Shown one piece after another: positions 49,145 through 57,183 of a stretch of DNA of 64,000 nucleotides (positions are counted from its first letter, which is position 1; every line of letters starts with the position of its first letter). The DNA is from CBDFGQ01 sp965247295 (GTDB taxonomy: Bacteria > Chloroflexota > Dehalococcoidia > Lucifugimonadales > JAGWBF01), in NCBI GenBank assembly GCA_965247295.1, contig CBDFGQ010000006.1, positions 1 through 64,000 of the forward strand, read 5' to 3'. The position numbers and the translations under genes were made by a program. The notes under the pieces were generated by a model, which saw only the letters and a list, made by a program, of their open reading frames with translations, was not told the origin of the DNA and ran no database searches.

Positions 49145-49578
49145 CCCCACAAGAGGATGCCAATAATCAGGAAACCGAATCTGCCCCACAGGAGAATCCG
49201 AGCTACGTTGTTGACCCGTCCAGGGCCGACGAGCTGGGCCGTTCGCTAATCACGATGCTTCTAAGCCGCCGCTGCCCTTCCTGCCACGAGCGCCTGGAAG
49301 CGAAGGGTGAGACTCCTTCGGTCAAAGAACAGATACGGGAGATAGCGAAGTGCTGTGCCACTCAGGAGGGTTTTATCAGGCCGGAGATGCCCATGCAGGA
49401 GATCGTTTTTAGGGCACTCCTCTCAAAAGGGAACCGGCCGGCGGACCTGAAGCGGCTCCACCATCTAGTGACAGACGAATACTATTCGCCTACCAACCCC
49501 AGACACATCGGTCTAGAGGGCATGAAACGGGTGCTGGACAGCGACGCATACTACGGGATCGTGGAAGTATCGGCGTGA
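49141..49578 (+). CDS. Uncharacterised cysteine-containing protein after moeA
   Basis: A TTG start overlaps the moeA stop. The product has 145 residues. An acidic, disordered first 25 residues precede SLITMLLSRRCPSCHERLEA, with a CPSC pair, and IREIAKCCATQEGFIRPEMP, with a second adjacent pair. That could form a zinc site. The rest is helical (EIVFRALLSKGNRPADLKRL, KRVLDSDAYYGIVEV). I do not recognise a named family. Translational coupling to moeA suggests a role in molybdopterin enzyme maturation, but this is inference. Confidence 0.6.
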   Translation: MTPQEDANNQETESAPQENPSYVVDPSRADELGRSLITMLLSRRCPSCHERLEAKGETPSVKEQIREIAKCCATQEGFIRPEMPMQEIVFRALLSKGNRPADLKRLHHLVTDEYYSPTNPRHIGLEGMKRVLDSDAYYGIVEVSA

Positions 49579-49663
49579 TCAGTCCCGCCACCACCTCGCC
49601 CTAAGCCAAAGACAACCCTGTGTCGTGCCATTGCTCCCCGGCAGGCGGGGATACTGGGGGCCC

Positions 49664-49807
49664 CTACTCCTTGGGCTCCTTGGTGGCCTTGCGCTTGGGC
49701 AACACTTCTACCTGAGGGGAAACGGTGATGGGACTCAGTGCCACCGCCGTCTTTTGGTCCTTCTTCTGTTTCTTCGACTCTCGCCGTCGGACATCCTTAC
49801 TACCCAT
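49664..49807 (-). CDS. Small lysine-rich basic protein (47 residues)
   Basis: The ATG at 49807 is preceded by AGGAG at 6 nt. The frame encodes 47 residues, beginning MGSKDVRRRESKKQKKDQKT, continuing AVALSPITVSPQVEVLPK and ending in a Lys/Glu-rich tail. Its very high Lys/Arg content in the first half resembles nucleic-acid-binding tails. It lies alone between the moeA operon and the ABC exporter, on the minus strand. No family can be named; the clean ribosome site and uninterrupted composition argue that it is real. Confidence 0.55.
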   Translation of the reverse strand: MGSKDVRRRESKKQKKDQKTAVALSPITVSPQVEVLPKRKATKEPKE

Positions 49808-49944
49808 GATCCACTCCTGATACAAACCTCACTCCGGCACCCCTCTCCACTATTATACTACGTGGGTCGTGCACATGAAACTCGCACGTGCTCGGCAGCC
49901 GCCTGAGGGCTCGCTGTGGGCGACCCCTTGGCGTCCAGGGACCT

Positions 49945-51069
49945 TCATCCGAATCGGAACAGCCTGATTGCAGCTGCCGAGGAGACCACCAGCCAGCCTG
50001 CCAGCATCGCCAGCTCCCGCCACACCTGCCATAGCTCGCGGCCGTCTAAGGCTACCGCCCGCATAGCGTCAAGCATGGGGGTCAAGGGCAACACCTGGAC
50101 CAACTCCGGCAAGAAAGCGGGTAGATTCGACGTGGGGAAAAAGGCGCCCGAGAGGAACATCATCGGAATGGCAATGGTGTTACCCATTCCCGATGCGGCA
50201 CGGGGGCTATTGGCCCACCCGGAGACAATGAACCCGATATTCAAGAAAATCGTGTTTGCAAAGGCCACTATGACGAAGAGCCAGATAACGTTGCCCTCAA
50301 TGTGAGCACCGAACACCAGCACGCCGGTGCCGATGACCACCGCCGCCTGCACCAACGACAGGAGCAGGTGGGCAACGACCTCCGAGGCGAAGTAGTTTCT
50401 CACCCTCAGGGGCGTTACCAGGATGCGTTTGAGAATCGCCTGGTTCCGGTACATGCTGATCTTGACCGCAATGAAGATAATCGAGTTTGTCATCATGCCC
50501 ATGCCCACCAGGCCGATGAGCAATACATCGAAGTACTCCACCCTGCGGGCTTCCACCTCCCTGGCCACGACCCTCAACGGCTTGGGCTGGCCAATTAGCA
50601 GAATGTTCTGCTCGTCCACGAAGTGGCGGACGGCCCCGATGACCAGCTGGCTGCCTATTTCGTTGGCGCCATCGTAATAGAGGACCAACGACACCGGCCC
50701 GCTTAAGACCTCCCCAGAGGCCCTCCCACCCTCAACCGCCGAGGCCCGTGGCCCCGACACTCCCGCCATTTCCTGGGGTATCACCAGCACATACTCCAGG
50801 TCGCCGTCTTTCAGGGCCTGGAGCGCCTCCGACCGGCTGTCGATCCGGTTGTCTATCAGCAGGTACTCCACTGCCGCAAGTTCGCTGCGCAGTTGCAGGG
50901 AGCGGGCGGTGTTGGCGCGGTCTACAATCGCCAGGGATGCAGATTGGGACCCGTCGATCTCAAAGATGCCGAAAACCGTAACCAACATAATGGGAAAGAG
51001 CAGGGCCCAGAGAAGGGCCTGGCGGTCTCGCGACATGATCTTCAGGTGGGCTACTAGCAGGGCCAGCAT
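49945..51069 (-). CDS. ABC-2 type exporter permease
   Basis: This 374-residue membrane protein starts 3 nt after the ATPase gene. It has one N-terminal helix (LLWALLFPIMLVTVFGIFEI) and a large extracytoplasmic loop (residues ~45-165). Five or more helices follow in the C-terminal half (LIGLVGMGMMTNSIIFIAVK, VVAHLLLSLVQAAVVIGTGV, TIFLNIGFIVSGW, MGNTIAIPMMFLSGAFFPTS, ELAMLAGWLVVSSAAAIRLF). This is the ABC2_membrane_3 layout of YhaP/NatB- or drug-exporter permeases. With the upstream ATPase it exports a lipid, drug or Na+; the substrate is unknown. Confidence 0.88.
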   Translation of the reverse strand: MLALLVAHLKIMSRDRQALLWALLFPIMLVTVFGIFEIDGSQSASLAIVDRANTARSLQLRSELAAVEYLLIDNRIDSRSEALQALKDGDLEYVLVIPQEMAGVSGPRASAVEGGRASGEVLSGPVSLVLYYDGANEIGSQLVIGAVRHFVDEQNILLIGQPKPLRVVAREVEARRVEYFDVLLIGLVGMGMMTNSIIFIAVKISMYRNQAILKRILVTPLRVRNYFASEVVAHLLLSLVQAAVVIGTGVLVFGAHIEGNVIWLFVIVAFANTIFLNIGFIVSGWANSPRAASGMGNTIAIPMMFLSGAFFPTSNLPAFLPELVQVLPLTPMLDAMRAVALDGRELWQVWRELAMLAGWLVVSSAAAIRLFRFG

Positions 51070-51072
51070 GGC

Positions 51073-51996
51073 CTAGTCACGTAGCTCTTTGCCAGTTAGC
51101 TCCAGGAACACATCTTCCAGCGTAGCAGGCACTACCTCTATGTGGTCCAGGCTTACTTCCTGCGCTGTAGCCCACTCCATCAGATGGGCAAGGGATTGGG
51201 GAGCGTCTTTTACGCGCAGTTCATAGTGGTCCCCGTTGGCCACCAATACATCTTCCCGGGACCATTTAATGTCCTCCGACTCTTGAGGGGACAAGGTCCT
51301 GGAGGTGACCAGCTTCACCACGTAGGGGGCGTCCAGCCGGCGTAACAGGTTGATGGGAGTATCCAGGGCAACTATACGGCCCGCGTCCATGATGGCTACG
51401 CGGTGACACAGTGCCTGGGCCTCCTCCATGTAATGAGTGGTCAGGACGATAGTCTTTCCGTCGTCGTGCATCCCCTGGATAAGCTGCCACAGATTCCGGC
51501 GGGCCTGGGGGTCGAGCCCGGTGGTGGGCTCGTCTAGAATCACGAGCTCCGGGTCGTTAACCAGGCTGGCGGCTACGGTAAAGCGTTGCTTCTGGCCGCC
51601 CGAAAGTTTCCGTACCATCGTCCCCGCCCTGTCTAGCAGGCCCACCTTTGCCAACAGCTCCTTGGGTGGGATACGCCTTCGGTAGAAGCTGCCGAAGAGG
51701 GAAAGGATCTCGATAAGGGTGAGATGGTCGAAGTAGGCGGATGCCTGCAGCTGTACTCCGATGGACTCCTTTACGGCTGCCGCACCATGTTGGGTGTCCA
51801 CGCCTAGCACCAGGGTCTCGCCAGTGGTGGGCTTCTGCAGGCCTTCGATGATCTCCAGGATAGTCGTCTTGCCGGCGCCGTTGGGACCGAGGATGCCGAA
51901 AACCTCACCTTGGTGCACCGTGAACGAAACGTCGTCTACGGCGGCCAGGGTCCCATACCGCTTGACCAACCCCTTGACCTCGATCACCTCGACCAT
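51073..51996 (-). CDS. ABC transporter ATP-binding protein
   Basis: This 307-residue ATPase has Walker A GILGPNGAGKTTILEI, Q-loop SIGVQLQASAYFDHLTLIEI, signature LSGGQKQRFTVAASLVND and Walker B LVILDEPTTGLDPQARRNLW, and the H-loop is in IVLTTHYMEEAQALCH. A C-terminal 80-residue extension is typical of drug/lipid exporter ATPases (DrrA-like). It pairs with the permease whose gene begins 3 nt downstream. An extended -10 lies 11-16 nt before the ATG, so the mRNA may be leaderless. Confidence 0.95.
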   Translation of the reverse strand: MVEVIEVKGLVKRYGTLAAVDDVSFTVHQGEVFGILGPNGAGKTTILEIIEGLQKPTTGETLVLGVDTQHGAAAVKESIGVQLQASAYFDHLTLIEILSLFGSFYRRRIPPKELLAKVGLLDRAGTMVRKLSGGQKQRFTVAASLVNDPELVILDEPTTGLDPQARRNLWQLIQGMHDDGKTIVLTTHYMEEAQALCHRVAIMDAGRIVALDTPINLLRRLDAPYVVKLVTSRTLSPQESEDIKWSREDVLVANGDHYELRVKDAPQSLAHLMEWATAQEVSLDHIEVVPATLEDVFLELTGKELRD

Positions 51997-52006
51997 ACCC
52001 AGGTGG

Positions 52007-52015
52007 ATTATAACA
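52007..52015 (-). promoter_or_regulatory. Extended -10 of the ABC exporter operon
   Basis: On the minus strand TGT followed by TATAAT (52015-52007) forms a perfect extended -10. Initiation near 52000 lies about 4 nt before the ATG at 51996, so the transcript may be leaderless. Confidence 0.5.
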
Positions 52016-52135
52016 TGGCCAGATACGCTGGCCCTTGCGACGCAGGTTCGCCGATGTTAAGGTGGTACCGCGCCGGTCGAAGGGGGGCCCTTAGCTACAG
52101 AGGGCCGACGGTCACAGGCGGCGCGGAGGCTCCCA

Positions 52136-52597
52136 TTGGCCACACTATGGGCCAGGACTGTCAGCTTCGACTCGGTACAGCTGGGGGACGATCTCCCCAT
52201 ACTGGTAAAACACGAGTCCAAGGAGTCAATCGGGCTGTACGAGCGCTACGCTCCCACCGGTCCGAAGGAGGGCTGGCACAGTCTACACACAGACGAGGAA
52301 TACGCCAGTCAGGGCATCTTCGGCGGACCCGTCAACATGGGCGTCGCCACCGTGGCCTACATAGCCGAGCTCCTGGAAAAGGCCTTCCCCCTCAGGAACC
52401 TGATGAGCGTGGGCAGCCGCCTTGATATGAGGGCCACCGAGCCCATCAGGGCCGGCCACACCGTCACCTTCACGGGCCAGGTAACGGACAAGCGGGAGGA
52501 AGGCGAGCTAAGGCTGGTGGACTGCGAGATCATCGGCACCAACCAACTAGACCAGGTGGTGGCACGGGCCAAGTCCTGCATCGCCTTTCCGCTTTAG
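52136..52597 (+). CDS. MaoC/hotdog-fold protein
   Basis: A TTG start at 52136 with GGAGG 7 nt upstream gives 153 residues. SFDSVQLGDDLPILVKHES, HTDEEYASQGIFGGPVNMGV (active-site Asp/His region of MaoC-like dehydratases is only partly kept), DMRATEPIRAGHTVTFTGQV and CEIIGTNQLDQVVARAKSCI fit the hotdog enoyl-CoA hydratase fold. It precedes an acyl-CoA ligase gene by 86 nt, suggesting joint action on an acyl-CoA. The exact reaction is unknown. Confidence 0.78.
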   Translation: MATLWARTVSFDSVQLGDDLPILVKHESKESIGLYERYAPTGPKEGWHSLHTDEEYASQGIFGGPVNMGVATVAYIAELLEKAFPLRNLMSVGSRLDMRATEPIRAGHTVTFTGQVTDKREEGELRLVDCEIIGTNQLDQVVARAKSCIAFPL

Positions 52598-52683
52598 CCA
52601 TCCACGCAGAGTTTGCGTCCTTGACACCCCGTTCCCTTGCAGCTATATTTTCGCAAAACAGGGTGGCACCGGTCGGAGGAGCT

Positions 52684-54399
52684 ATGAGCGAGGACTATTC
52701 CACGCGTACGACCATTGGCGAGCTGCTGGACATTCAAGCGGCCCGCTTCGGGGACCACGAAGCCCTGGTGCACGTGGAGCACGGGGTCCGGTACACCTAC
52801 GCCCAGTTTCGCGATGAGTGCGACCGCATGGCGCGGGCCCTCATGGCCCTTGGCATAGGCAAGGGCGACCATGTGGGCATCTGGGCTACCAACTATTCCG
52901 AATGGGTCGTGAGCCAGTTCGCTACCGCCAAGGTGGGCGCAGTCCTCGTTACGGTCAACCCGTCCTATCGTACCCACGAGCTGGAGTACCTACTGCGCCA
53001 GTCGGACGCCAGCGTGCTCATCCTTGTCGGGAGGTTCAGAAGCTCGGACTACGTCTCCATGCTCAATGAGGTGGTGCCGGAGCTGCGCGAAGCCGCCCCA
53101 GGAGCGCTGAAAAGCGCCTCACTGCCCCATCTTCGCCACGTCATCCTGATCCCGCCTCCCGACGTCGCGCAGCGAGCGGGAGGCGATGAGTCAATCCAGG
53201 AGGCCCCTCCCGGCATGTGGCTCTGGGACGAGGTAAGGGAAAGGGCGCAGGAGGTAAGCCCCGGAGAGCTGGCCCAGCGCCAGGCATTGTGCAACCCCGA
53301 GGACGTGATAAATATTCAGTACACATCGGGCACAACTGGCGTTCCCAAGGGAGCCATGTTAACCCATTACAATCTGGTGGCTAACGCCACCTATACCAGT
53401 CATGGGCTGAACTTTACCGAGCGCGACCGGCTGTGCATCCCCGTCCCGTTCTACCACTGTTTCGGGTGCGTTCTCGGGACCCTGTGTTGCGTAACCAAAG
53501 GGGCAACCATGGTCATTCCGGCTGAGTACTTCGACCCCCTGAAGTCGCTACAGGCGGTGGAGGCCGAGCGCTGTACGGCCCTACACGGCGTCCCAACCAT
53601 GTTCATCGCCGAGCTGGGCCACCCCGAATTCCAAAAGTACGACCTGAGCTCCCTGCGCACCGGCATCATGGCGGGCTCCCCGTGTCCCATCGAGGTGATG
53701 AGGCAGGTGATAGGGCAGATGGGGGCCAGGGACATCATCATCGCCTACGGACAGACCGAGGCCTCGCCGGTCATCACCCTGACCAGCACCACAGACCCTA
53801 TCGAAAAAAGGGTGACGACCGTTGGCCCGCCCCTGCCTGGCGTGGAGGTCAGGATCGCCGACCCCTCCTCGGGTCAGGAGGTGCCCGGGGGCGAGCAGGG
53901 GGAGCTATGGACACGGGGCTCCATGGTGATGAAGGGCTACTACAAGATGCCCGAGGCTACGGCCGAAGCCATAGACTCTGCTGGCTGGCTCCACACGGGT
54001 GATCTGGCCACCATGGACGACGAAGGGTATTGCAAGATAACAGGACGGCTAAAGGACATGCTGATCCGCGGCGGCGAGAACATCTACCCCCGGGAGATCG
54101 AAGAGTTCCTGTACACCCACCCCAAGGTGGCCGACGTACAGGTGATCGGCGTGCCGGACCAGAGGTACGGGGAAGAGGTGATGGCCTGCATCATGCTCAA
54201 AGCGGACCAGAGCGCCACCGAGGAGGAGATCCGCGACTACTGTCGCGGCAGGATCGCCCACTTCAAGGTTCCCCGGTATGTCAGATTCGTCGCCGAGTTC
54301 CCTATGACAGTGACCGGCAAGGTCCAGAAGTTCAGGATGCGCGAGATGGCTATCGAGGAGCTGGGCTTGCAGGCCGCCTCAGGTATTGAGACGGCATGA
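52684..54399 (+). CDS. AMP-dependent acyl-CoA synthetase/ligase
   Basis: The ATG at 52684 follows GGAGG at ideal spacing; the upstream 21 codons lack one. The product has 571 residues. Motif A3 YTSGTTGVPKGAMLTHYNLV near residue 205, YGQTEASPVITLT (A5), WLHTGDLATMDDEGYCKITG (A7), RLKDMLIRGGENIYPREIEE (A8) and the catalytic Lys in TVTGKVQKFRMREM (A10) are all intact. It activates a fatty or aromatic acid to its CoA thioester with ATP. The hotdog protein gene precedes it, consistent with a degradation or modification pathway. Confidence 0.93.
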   Translation: MSEDYSTRTTIGELLDIQAARFGDHEALVHVEHGVRYTYAQFRDECDRMARALMALGIGKGDHVGIWATNYSEWVVSQFATAKVGAVLVTVNPSYRTHELEYLLRQSDASVLILVGRFRSSDYVSMLNEVVPELREAAPGALKSASLPHLRHVILIPPPDVAQRAGGDESIQEAPPGMWLWDEVRERAQEVSPGELAQRQALCNPEDVINIQYTSGTTGVPKGAMLTHYNLVANATYTSHGLNFTERDRLCIPVPFYHCFGCVLGTLCCVTKGATMVIPAEYFDPLKSLQAVEAERCTALHGVPTMFIAELGHPEFQKYDLSSLRTGIMAGSPCPIEVMRQVIGQMGARDIIIAYGQTEASPVITLTSTTDPIEKRVTTVGPPLPGVEVRIADPSSGQEVPGGEQGELWTRGSMVMKGYYKMPEATAEAIDSAGWLHTGDLATMDDEGYCKITGRLKDMLIRGGENIYPREIEEFLYTHPKVADVQVIGVPDQRYGEEVMACIMLKADQSATEEEIRDYCRGRIAHFKVPRYVRFVAEFPMTVTGKVQKFRMREMAIEELGLQAASGIETA

Positions 54400-54405
54400 G
54401 GGGGA

Positions 54406-54810
54406 TTAAAGGACGGCGATGGCGTCTATCTCTACCTTCAGGCTCGGCAACGCCAGGGCGCTAATCTCCACCAGGGTATTGGTCGGATACTGGCCACGGA
54501 AGCACTCCTCGTAGAAGGACTCCCGTTCTGCCTCACAGGCGTTCCATTCTTGAATGCTGGTCACGTAGGTAGTGAACATGACCAGGTCCGCCACCGACCC
54601 GCCCTCGGCCTCCACTATGGCCTTAAGCCTGTTTACCGTGACCCGGAACTGGTCCGCCATGGGCCCCCGCTCCGCCTCGGTCCCCAAGGCCGTGGTCCCA
54701 GCGATGAAAAGGAAGTCGCCCGCCCGTACGGCCCGATGGTACTGGCCCCTGACAGGGGCAATGTGCGGGTAGCTGCGACGCTGCTTCTCCACGGGAGCCT
54801 CTAACCCCAA
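54406..54810 (-). CDS. RidA/YjgF-family protein without the canonical arginine
   Basis: This 134-residue protein has the RidA fold: RAVRAGDFLFIAGTTALGTE, RVTVNRLKAIVEAEGGSVAD and PTNTLVEISALALPSLKVEI. RidA deaminates reactive enamine/imine intermediates using an Arg that sits in PxRxxVEV; here that place reads PTNTLVEI, so the Arg is lost. It therefore probably belongs to a Rid subgroup lacking imine deaminase activity. It is convergent with the acyl-CoA ligase (7 nt apart) and just downstream of the histidine kinase. Confidence 0.85.
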   Translation of the reverse strand: MGLEAPVEKQRRSYPHIAPVRGQYHRAVRAGDFLFIAGTTALGTEAERGPMADQFRVTVNRLKAIVEAEGGSVADLVMFTTYVTSIQEWNACEAERESFYEECFRGQYPTNTLVEISALALPSLKVEIDAIAVL

Positions 54811-54817
54811 GTCGCCT

Positions 54818-55504
54818 CTAACGTGCCGGCTTTAGCCCATCGGTCACCGGCAGCCAGACCCTCACGGCGGTGCCCCAACCGGGTGAGCTGTCAATCTCCA
54901 GCTTCCCACCCAGTGCGCCGGCGTAGTCCTTCATGGATAGAAGCCCGTGGCCCGGGACCGACCGGGACGGATCAAAGCCCCGGCCGTTGTCCTGTATGGC
55001 CAGATGAACCTCGTCGGGAGAGGAATTCTTCAGGGATATCCTCACTTTGTCCGCCTGGGCATGCTTTGCCGCATTGGTGCAGGCCTCTTCCGCTATGCGA
55101 TACAGGGGCAGCCTTAGATTGTCGTAGGCCCCCGATGGTATGGCCCCTTCCACCTTTTGCAGGTCCTTGTCTACCTCCAGCTCCACTGAGAATGCCACCC
55201 GGAACCGGTCGGCTAGAGAGTTGAGGGCACTGGCCAGGCCGATCTGAATTATTGAAGGATACAGCTGACGGGTAATGGACCGCAGGTCAACCTCGATAAT
55301 CTGCCGAAGGACCCCACGAGCGTTGGTCAGGCGCTCAATTACTTCGGGAGGCCCGTCCGCCAAACTTTCCAGGCAGTCCTTCAGGCAGTACTCCAGCACT
55401 ATGAGCTGGCTCTGAACCTGGGAATGAAGGAGATTGGCCACCTCCTTCCGGACAAGCTCCTGGGCCATTATTAAATGGTGGCGGGACTCCTTTTGATCCT
55501 GCAT
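54818..55504 (-). CDS. Orphan sensor histidine kinase (NarL-type, no sensor domain)
   Basis: This 228-residue cytosolic kinase has a dimerisation/phosphoacceptor region (VRKEVANLLHSQVQSQLIVL) whose His is kept, although the following Asp of the usual H-D pair is Ser. The ATPase has the N box EEACTNAAKHAQADKVRISL, G1 IQDNGRGFDPS and G2 PGHGLLSMKDYAGALGGKLE. There is no transmembrane or sensor domain, and no response regulator gene is adjacent, so it depends on other partners. A CRP-like palindrome lies about 44 nt upstream of its start. Confidence 0.88.
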   Translation of the reverse strand: MQDQKESRHHLIMAQELVRKEVANLLHSQVQSQLIVLEYCLKDCLESLADGPPEVIERLTNARGVLRQIIEVDLRSITRQLYPSIIQIGLASALNSLADRFRVAFSVELEVDKDLQKVEGAIPSGAYDNLRLPLYRIAEEACTNAAKHAQADKVRISLKNSSPDEVHLAIQDNGRGFDPSRSVPGHGLLSMKDYAGALGGKLEIDSSPGWGTAVRVWLPVTDGLKPAR

Positions 55505-55547
55505 TCCCGCGTTCCCCCCTTTGTCACCAACCGGTCTCTAGACCAAT

Positions 55548-55569
55548 AAGTGTGATCCAGGTCACACTT
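55548..55569. promoter_or_regulatory. CRP/FNR-type palindrome
   Basis: Arms AAGTGTGA and TCACACTT are perfect inverted repeats around TCCAGG. This contains TGTGA-N6-TCACA, the textbook CRP half-sites. It lies about 44 nt before the histidine-kinase start, an expected place for activation or repression. A CRP/FNR-family regulator is not encoded in this window. Confidence 0.55.
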
Positions 55570-55858
55570 TACACCCCAAATTCCCAATCCACCCTGAGAC
55601 CGATGGCCCCTTCCACGACACACCAGACTCCCGATGCCCCTGTAACGGGTCTCAATAAACAGCTGAGGGGCACTGTACGCAAGGCCGCACCAGCAACCCC
55701 CATCCTTCAGGCCCCTAATAATATTGTACTAGATTGGATACTTTTTTCACGGGCTGGGCACAGTACTTTCATCATACTCTGGTCCAGCCAACCGCGATCC
55801 CAAATGTCCGTGTCCTCATCCTTCGGCAAGCTCTGGGTGAGGGAAGGCGGTAGCCCGG

Positions 55859-55886
55859 TTGAAGGATTCCAATATCCGTGTATACT
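55859..55886 (+). promoter_or_regulatory. Promoter of the 55946 hydrolase
   Basis: TTGAAG and TATACT (5 of 6 consensus) are 16 nt apart. Initiation near 55893 fits the ATG at 55946 with GAGG 6 nt upstream. Confidence 0.5.
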
Positions 55887-55945
55887 ACTTTACCTGAGAG
55901 ACGCTCGCCCATGCTTTAGTGACGGGGGCGACGCCGAGGTCACAG

Positions 55946-56707
55946 ATGGTTGATTTCCTCCTCGTCCACGATGCCGGCCATGGGTCCTGGTGCTGGGGAA
56001 GGGTATGGGGGCATCTTACCGCCCCAGTGGAACATCCTCCCCGTTTGTACTCCAGGGCTAGGGTGGGCAACGTTGTGGCCATAGACCTGCCCCGGCTGCC
56101 CACCCGGACCCGAGGCAGGGCGTCCGAGCTGGCCCTGGACGAATACGTAGCCGCGGTCACCAGCGAGGTCCGCTCCCGTGGCTTACACGACCTGATTATG
56201 GCGGGCCACGGCGCCGCCGCACCGGTCCTGCTTCGAGCCGCGTCCCAGCTGGACGAGCCGCCCAGGCGGATAGTGCTATTCGCGGGTATCATTCCGGGGG
56301 ATGGAAAGACCGTTATGGATATACTCCCCCGCCGAAACAGGCTTGGATTGAAGATGCTGGCGAGGCTAAACGGCATGGCCAGGAGGGAAACCAGACTTCC
56401 CAAAGCAGTCACCACCAACATCTACTGCAACGGCATGGACCCATCTGAAGTGATCCAGATTATCGGTCGTTTTTCCCCCCTTCCCTTGCAGCTGTTCCGG
56501 GCCAGGGTCAATCTCAAGGACCTGACCCCTAATTGCCCAGTCACATATGTTCCCCTGTGGAGGGACAACCTGGTTCCCTTCGACCTCCAGAGGCGGATGG
56601 CGGGTAGGCTTGACGGCGTAGAGCTGGCCCCGGTGCTGGATTCCTGCCACGAAGTGATGATCGAGCGACCCAGGCAGGTGTCGGACATCCTACTTAGGTA
56701 CGCTTAG
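55946..56707 (+). CDS. Alpha/beta hydrolase-fold protein lacking the nucleophilic serine
   Basis: This has 253 residues from the ATG at 55946 (GAGG, 6 nt spacing; a GTG at 55919 is also in frame). DFLLVHDAGHGSWCWGRVW and VVAIDLPRLPTR match the salicylate-esterase/MES-like branch (HGxxHGxWCW). At the nucleophile elbow the sequence is LIMAGHGAAAPVLL, with Gly in place of Ser. The final SCHEVMIERPRQVSDILLRY keeps the catalytic-type His. It may be a non-enzymatic binding protein or act by other chemistry. It stands alone, with its own promoter. Confidence 0.8.
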   Translation: MVDFLLVHDAGHGSWCWGRVWGHLTAPVEHPPRLYSRARVGNVVAIDLPRLPTRTRGRASELALDEYVAAVTSEVRSRGLHDLIMAGHGAAAPVLLRAASQLDEPPRRIVLFAGIIPGDGKTVMDILPRRNRLGLKMLARLNGMARRETRLPKAVTTNIYCNGMDPSEVIQIIGRFSPLPLQLFRARVNLKDLTPNCPVTYVPLWRDNLVPFDLQRRMAGRLDGVELAPVLDSCHEVMIERPRQVSDILLRYA

Positions 56708-56797
56708 GCAGCCGTCCCACGACTCAGCCTGCGGTCGCAATAGGCGCCGTCACTCCGAAGAGAGGCTTCCCAGTGCCAGCCTAGGGATGCGCTCCGA

Positions 56798-56806
56798 TGG
56801 TATAAT
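56798..56806 (+). promoter_or_regulatory. Extended -10 promoter before the 87-residue protein
   Basis: TGG followed by a perfect TATAAT (56801-56806). The transcript would start near 56813, about 80 nt before the ATG. Confidence 0.5.
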
Positions 56807-56893
56807 TTAAGTTGAGAAAGGACCTGACGGCACCCTGGGAATCCCTTGAAATGACCAGGCGGTCCGCTATGGGCGAGGGGTTGACGCTTTAGA

Positions 56894-57157
56894 ATGGATG
56901 ACCAGGAGTTTCTAGACAAGATAAAGGCAAAGATAGAGAGACTTTCCGGCGTGGAGATTCAGCTGAGCATAGACGCCGACGATGAGAACCTGATTAGGGT
57001 AGAGTTCGAGAGGTCTGTTCCCGAAGTCACCCTTGGCAGCAATGCCCTTCAATACTCTGGATTTGCCAGGATGGCAATAGAGTACGCCGTGGCGTGCTTA
57101 CGGAGTAAGAGGGATATAGGCCCCCTCGAGTTTAATATACTTCTTGCCAGAAACTAG
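56894..57157 (+). CDS. Small conserved-looking protein (87 residues), function unknown
   Basis: The frame has its own extended -10 promoter and encodes a compact alpha/beta protein: DDQEFLDKIKAKIERLSGVE, IQLSIDADDENLIRVEFERS, EVTLGSNALQYSGFARMAIE and VACLRSKRDIGPLEFNILL. No signal, metal site or known motif is visible. GAGGGG is 13 nt upstream, rather far. A repeat element begins 27 nt after its stop. Confidence 0.55.
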   Translation: MDDQEFLDKIKAKIERLSGVEIQLSIDADDENLIRVEFERSVPEVTLGSNALQYSGFARMAIEYAVACLRSKRDIGPLEFNILLARN

Positions 57158-57183
57158 GCCCTTCCCGACGAAGATTTGCTGCA

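Larger units (their letters stand above)
55505..55945. other. Intergenic stretch with regulatory sites
   Basis: About 440 bp separate the divergent histidine kinase and hydrolase genes. It contains the CRP-like palindrome (55548-55569) and a promoter (TTGAAG 55859, TATACT 55881) reading into the hydrolase. No coding sequence is convincing. Confidence 0.5.
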
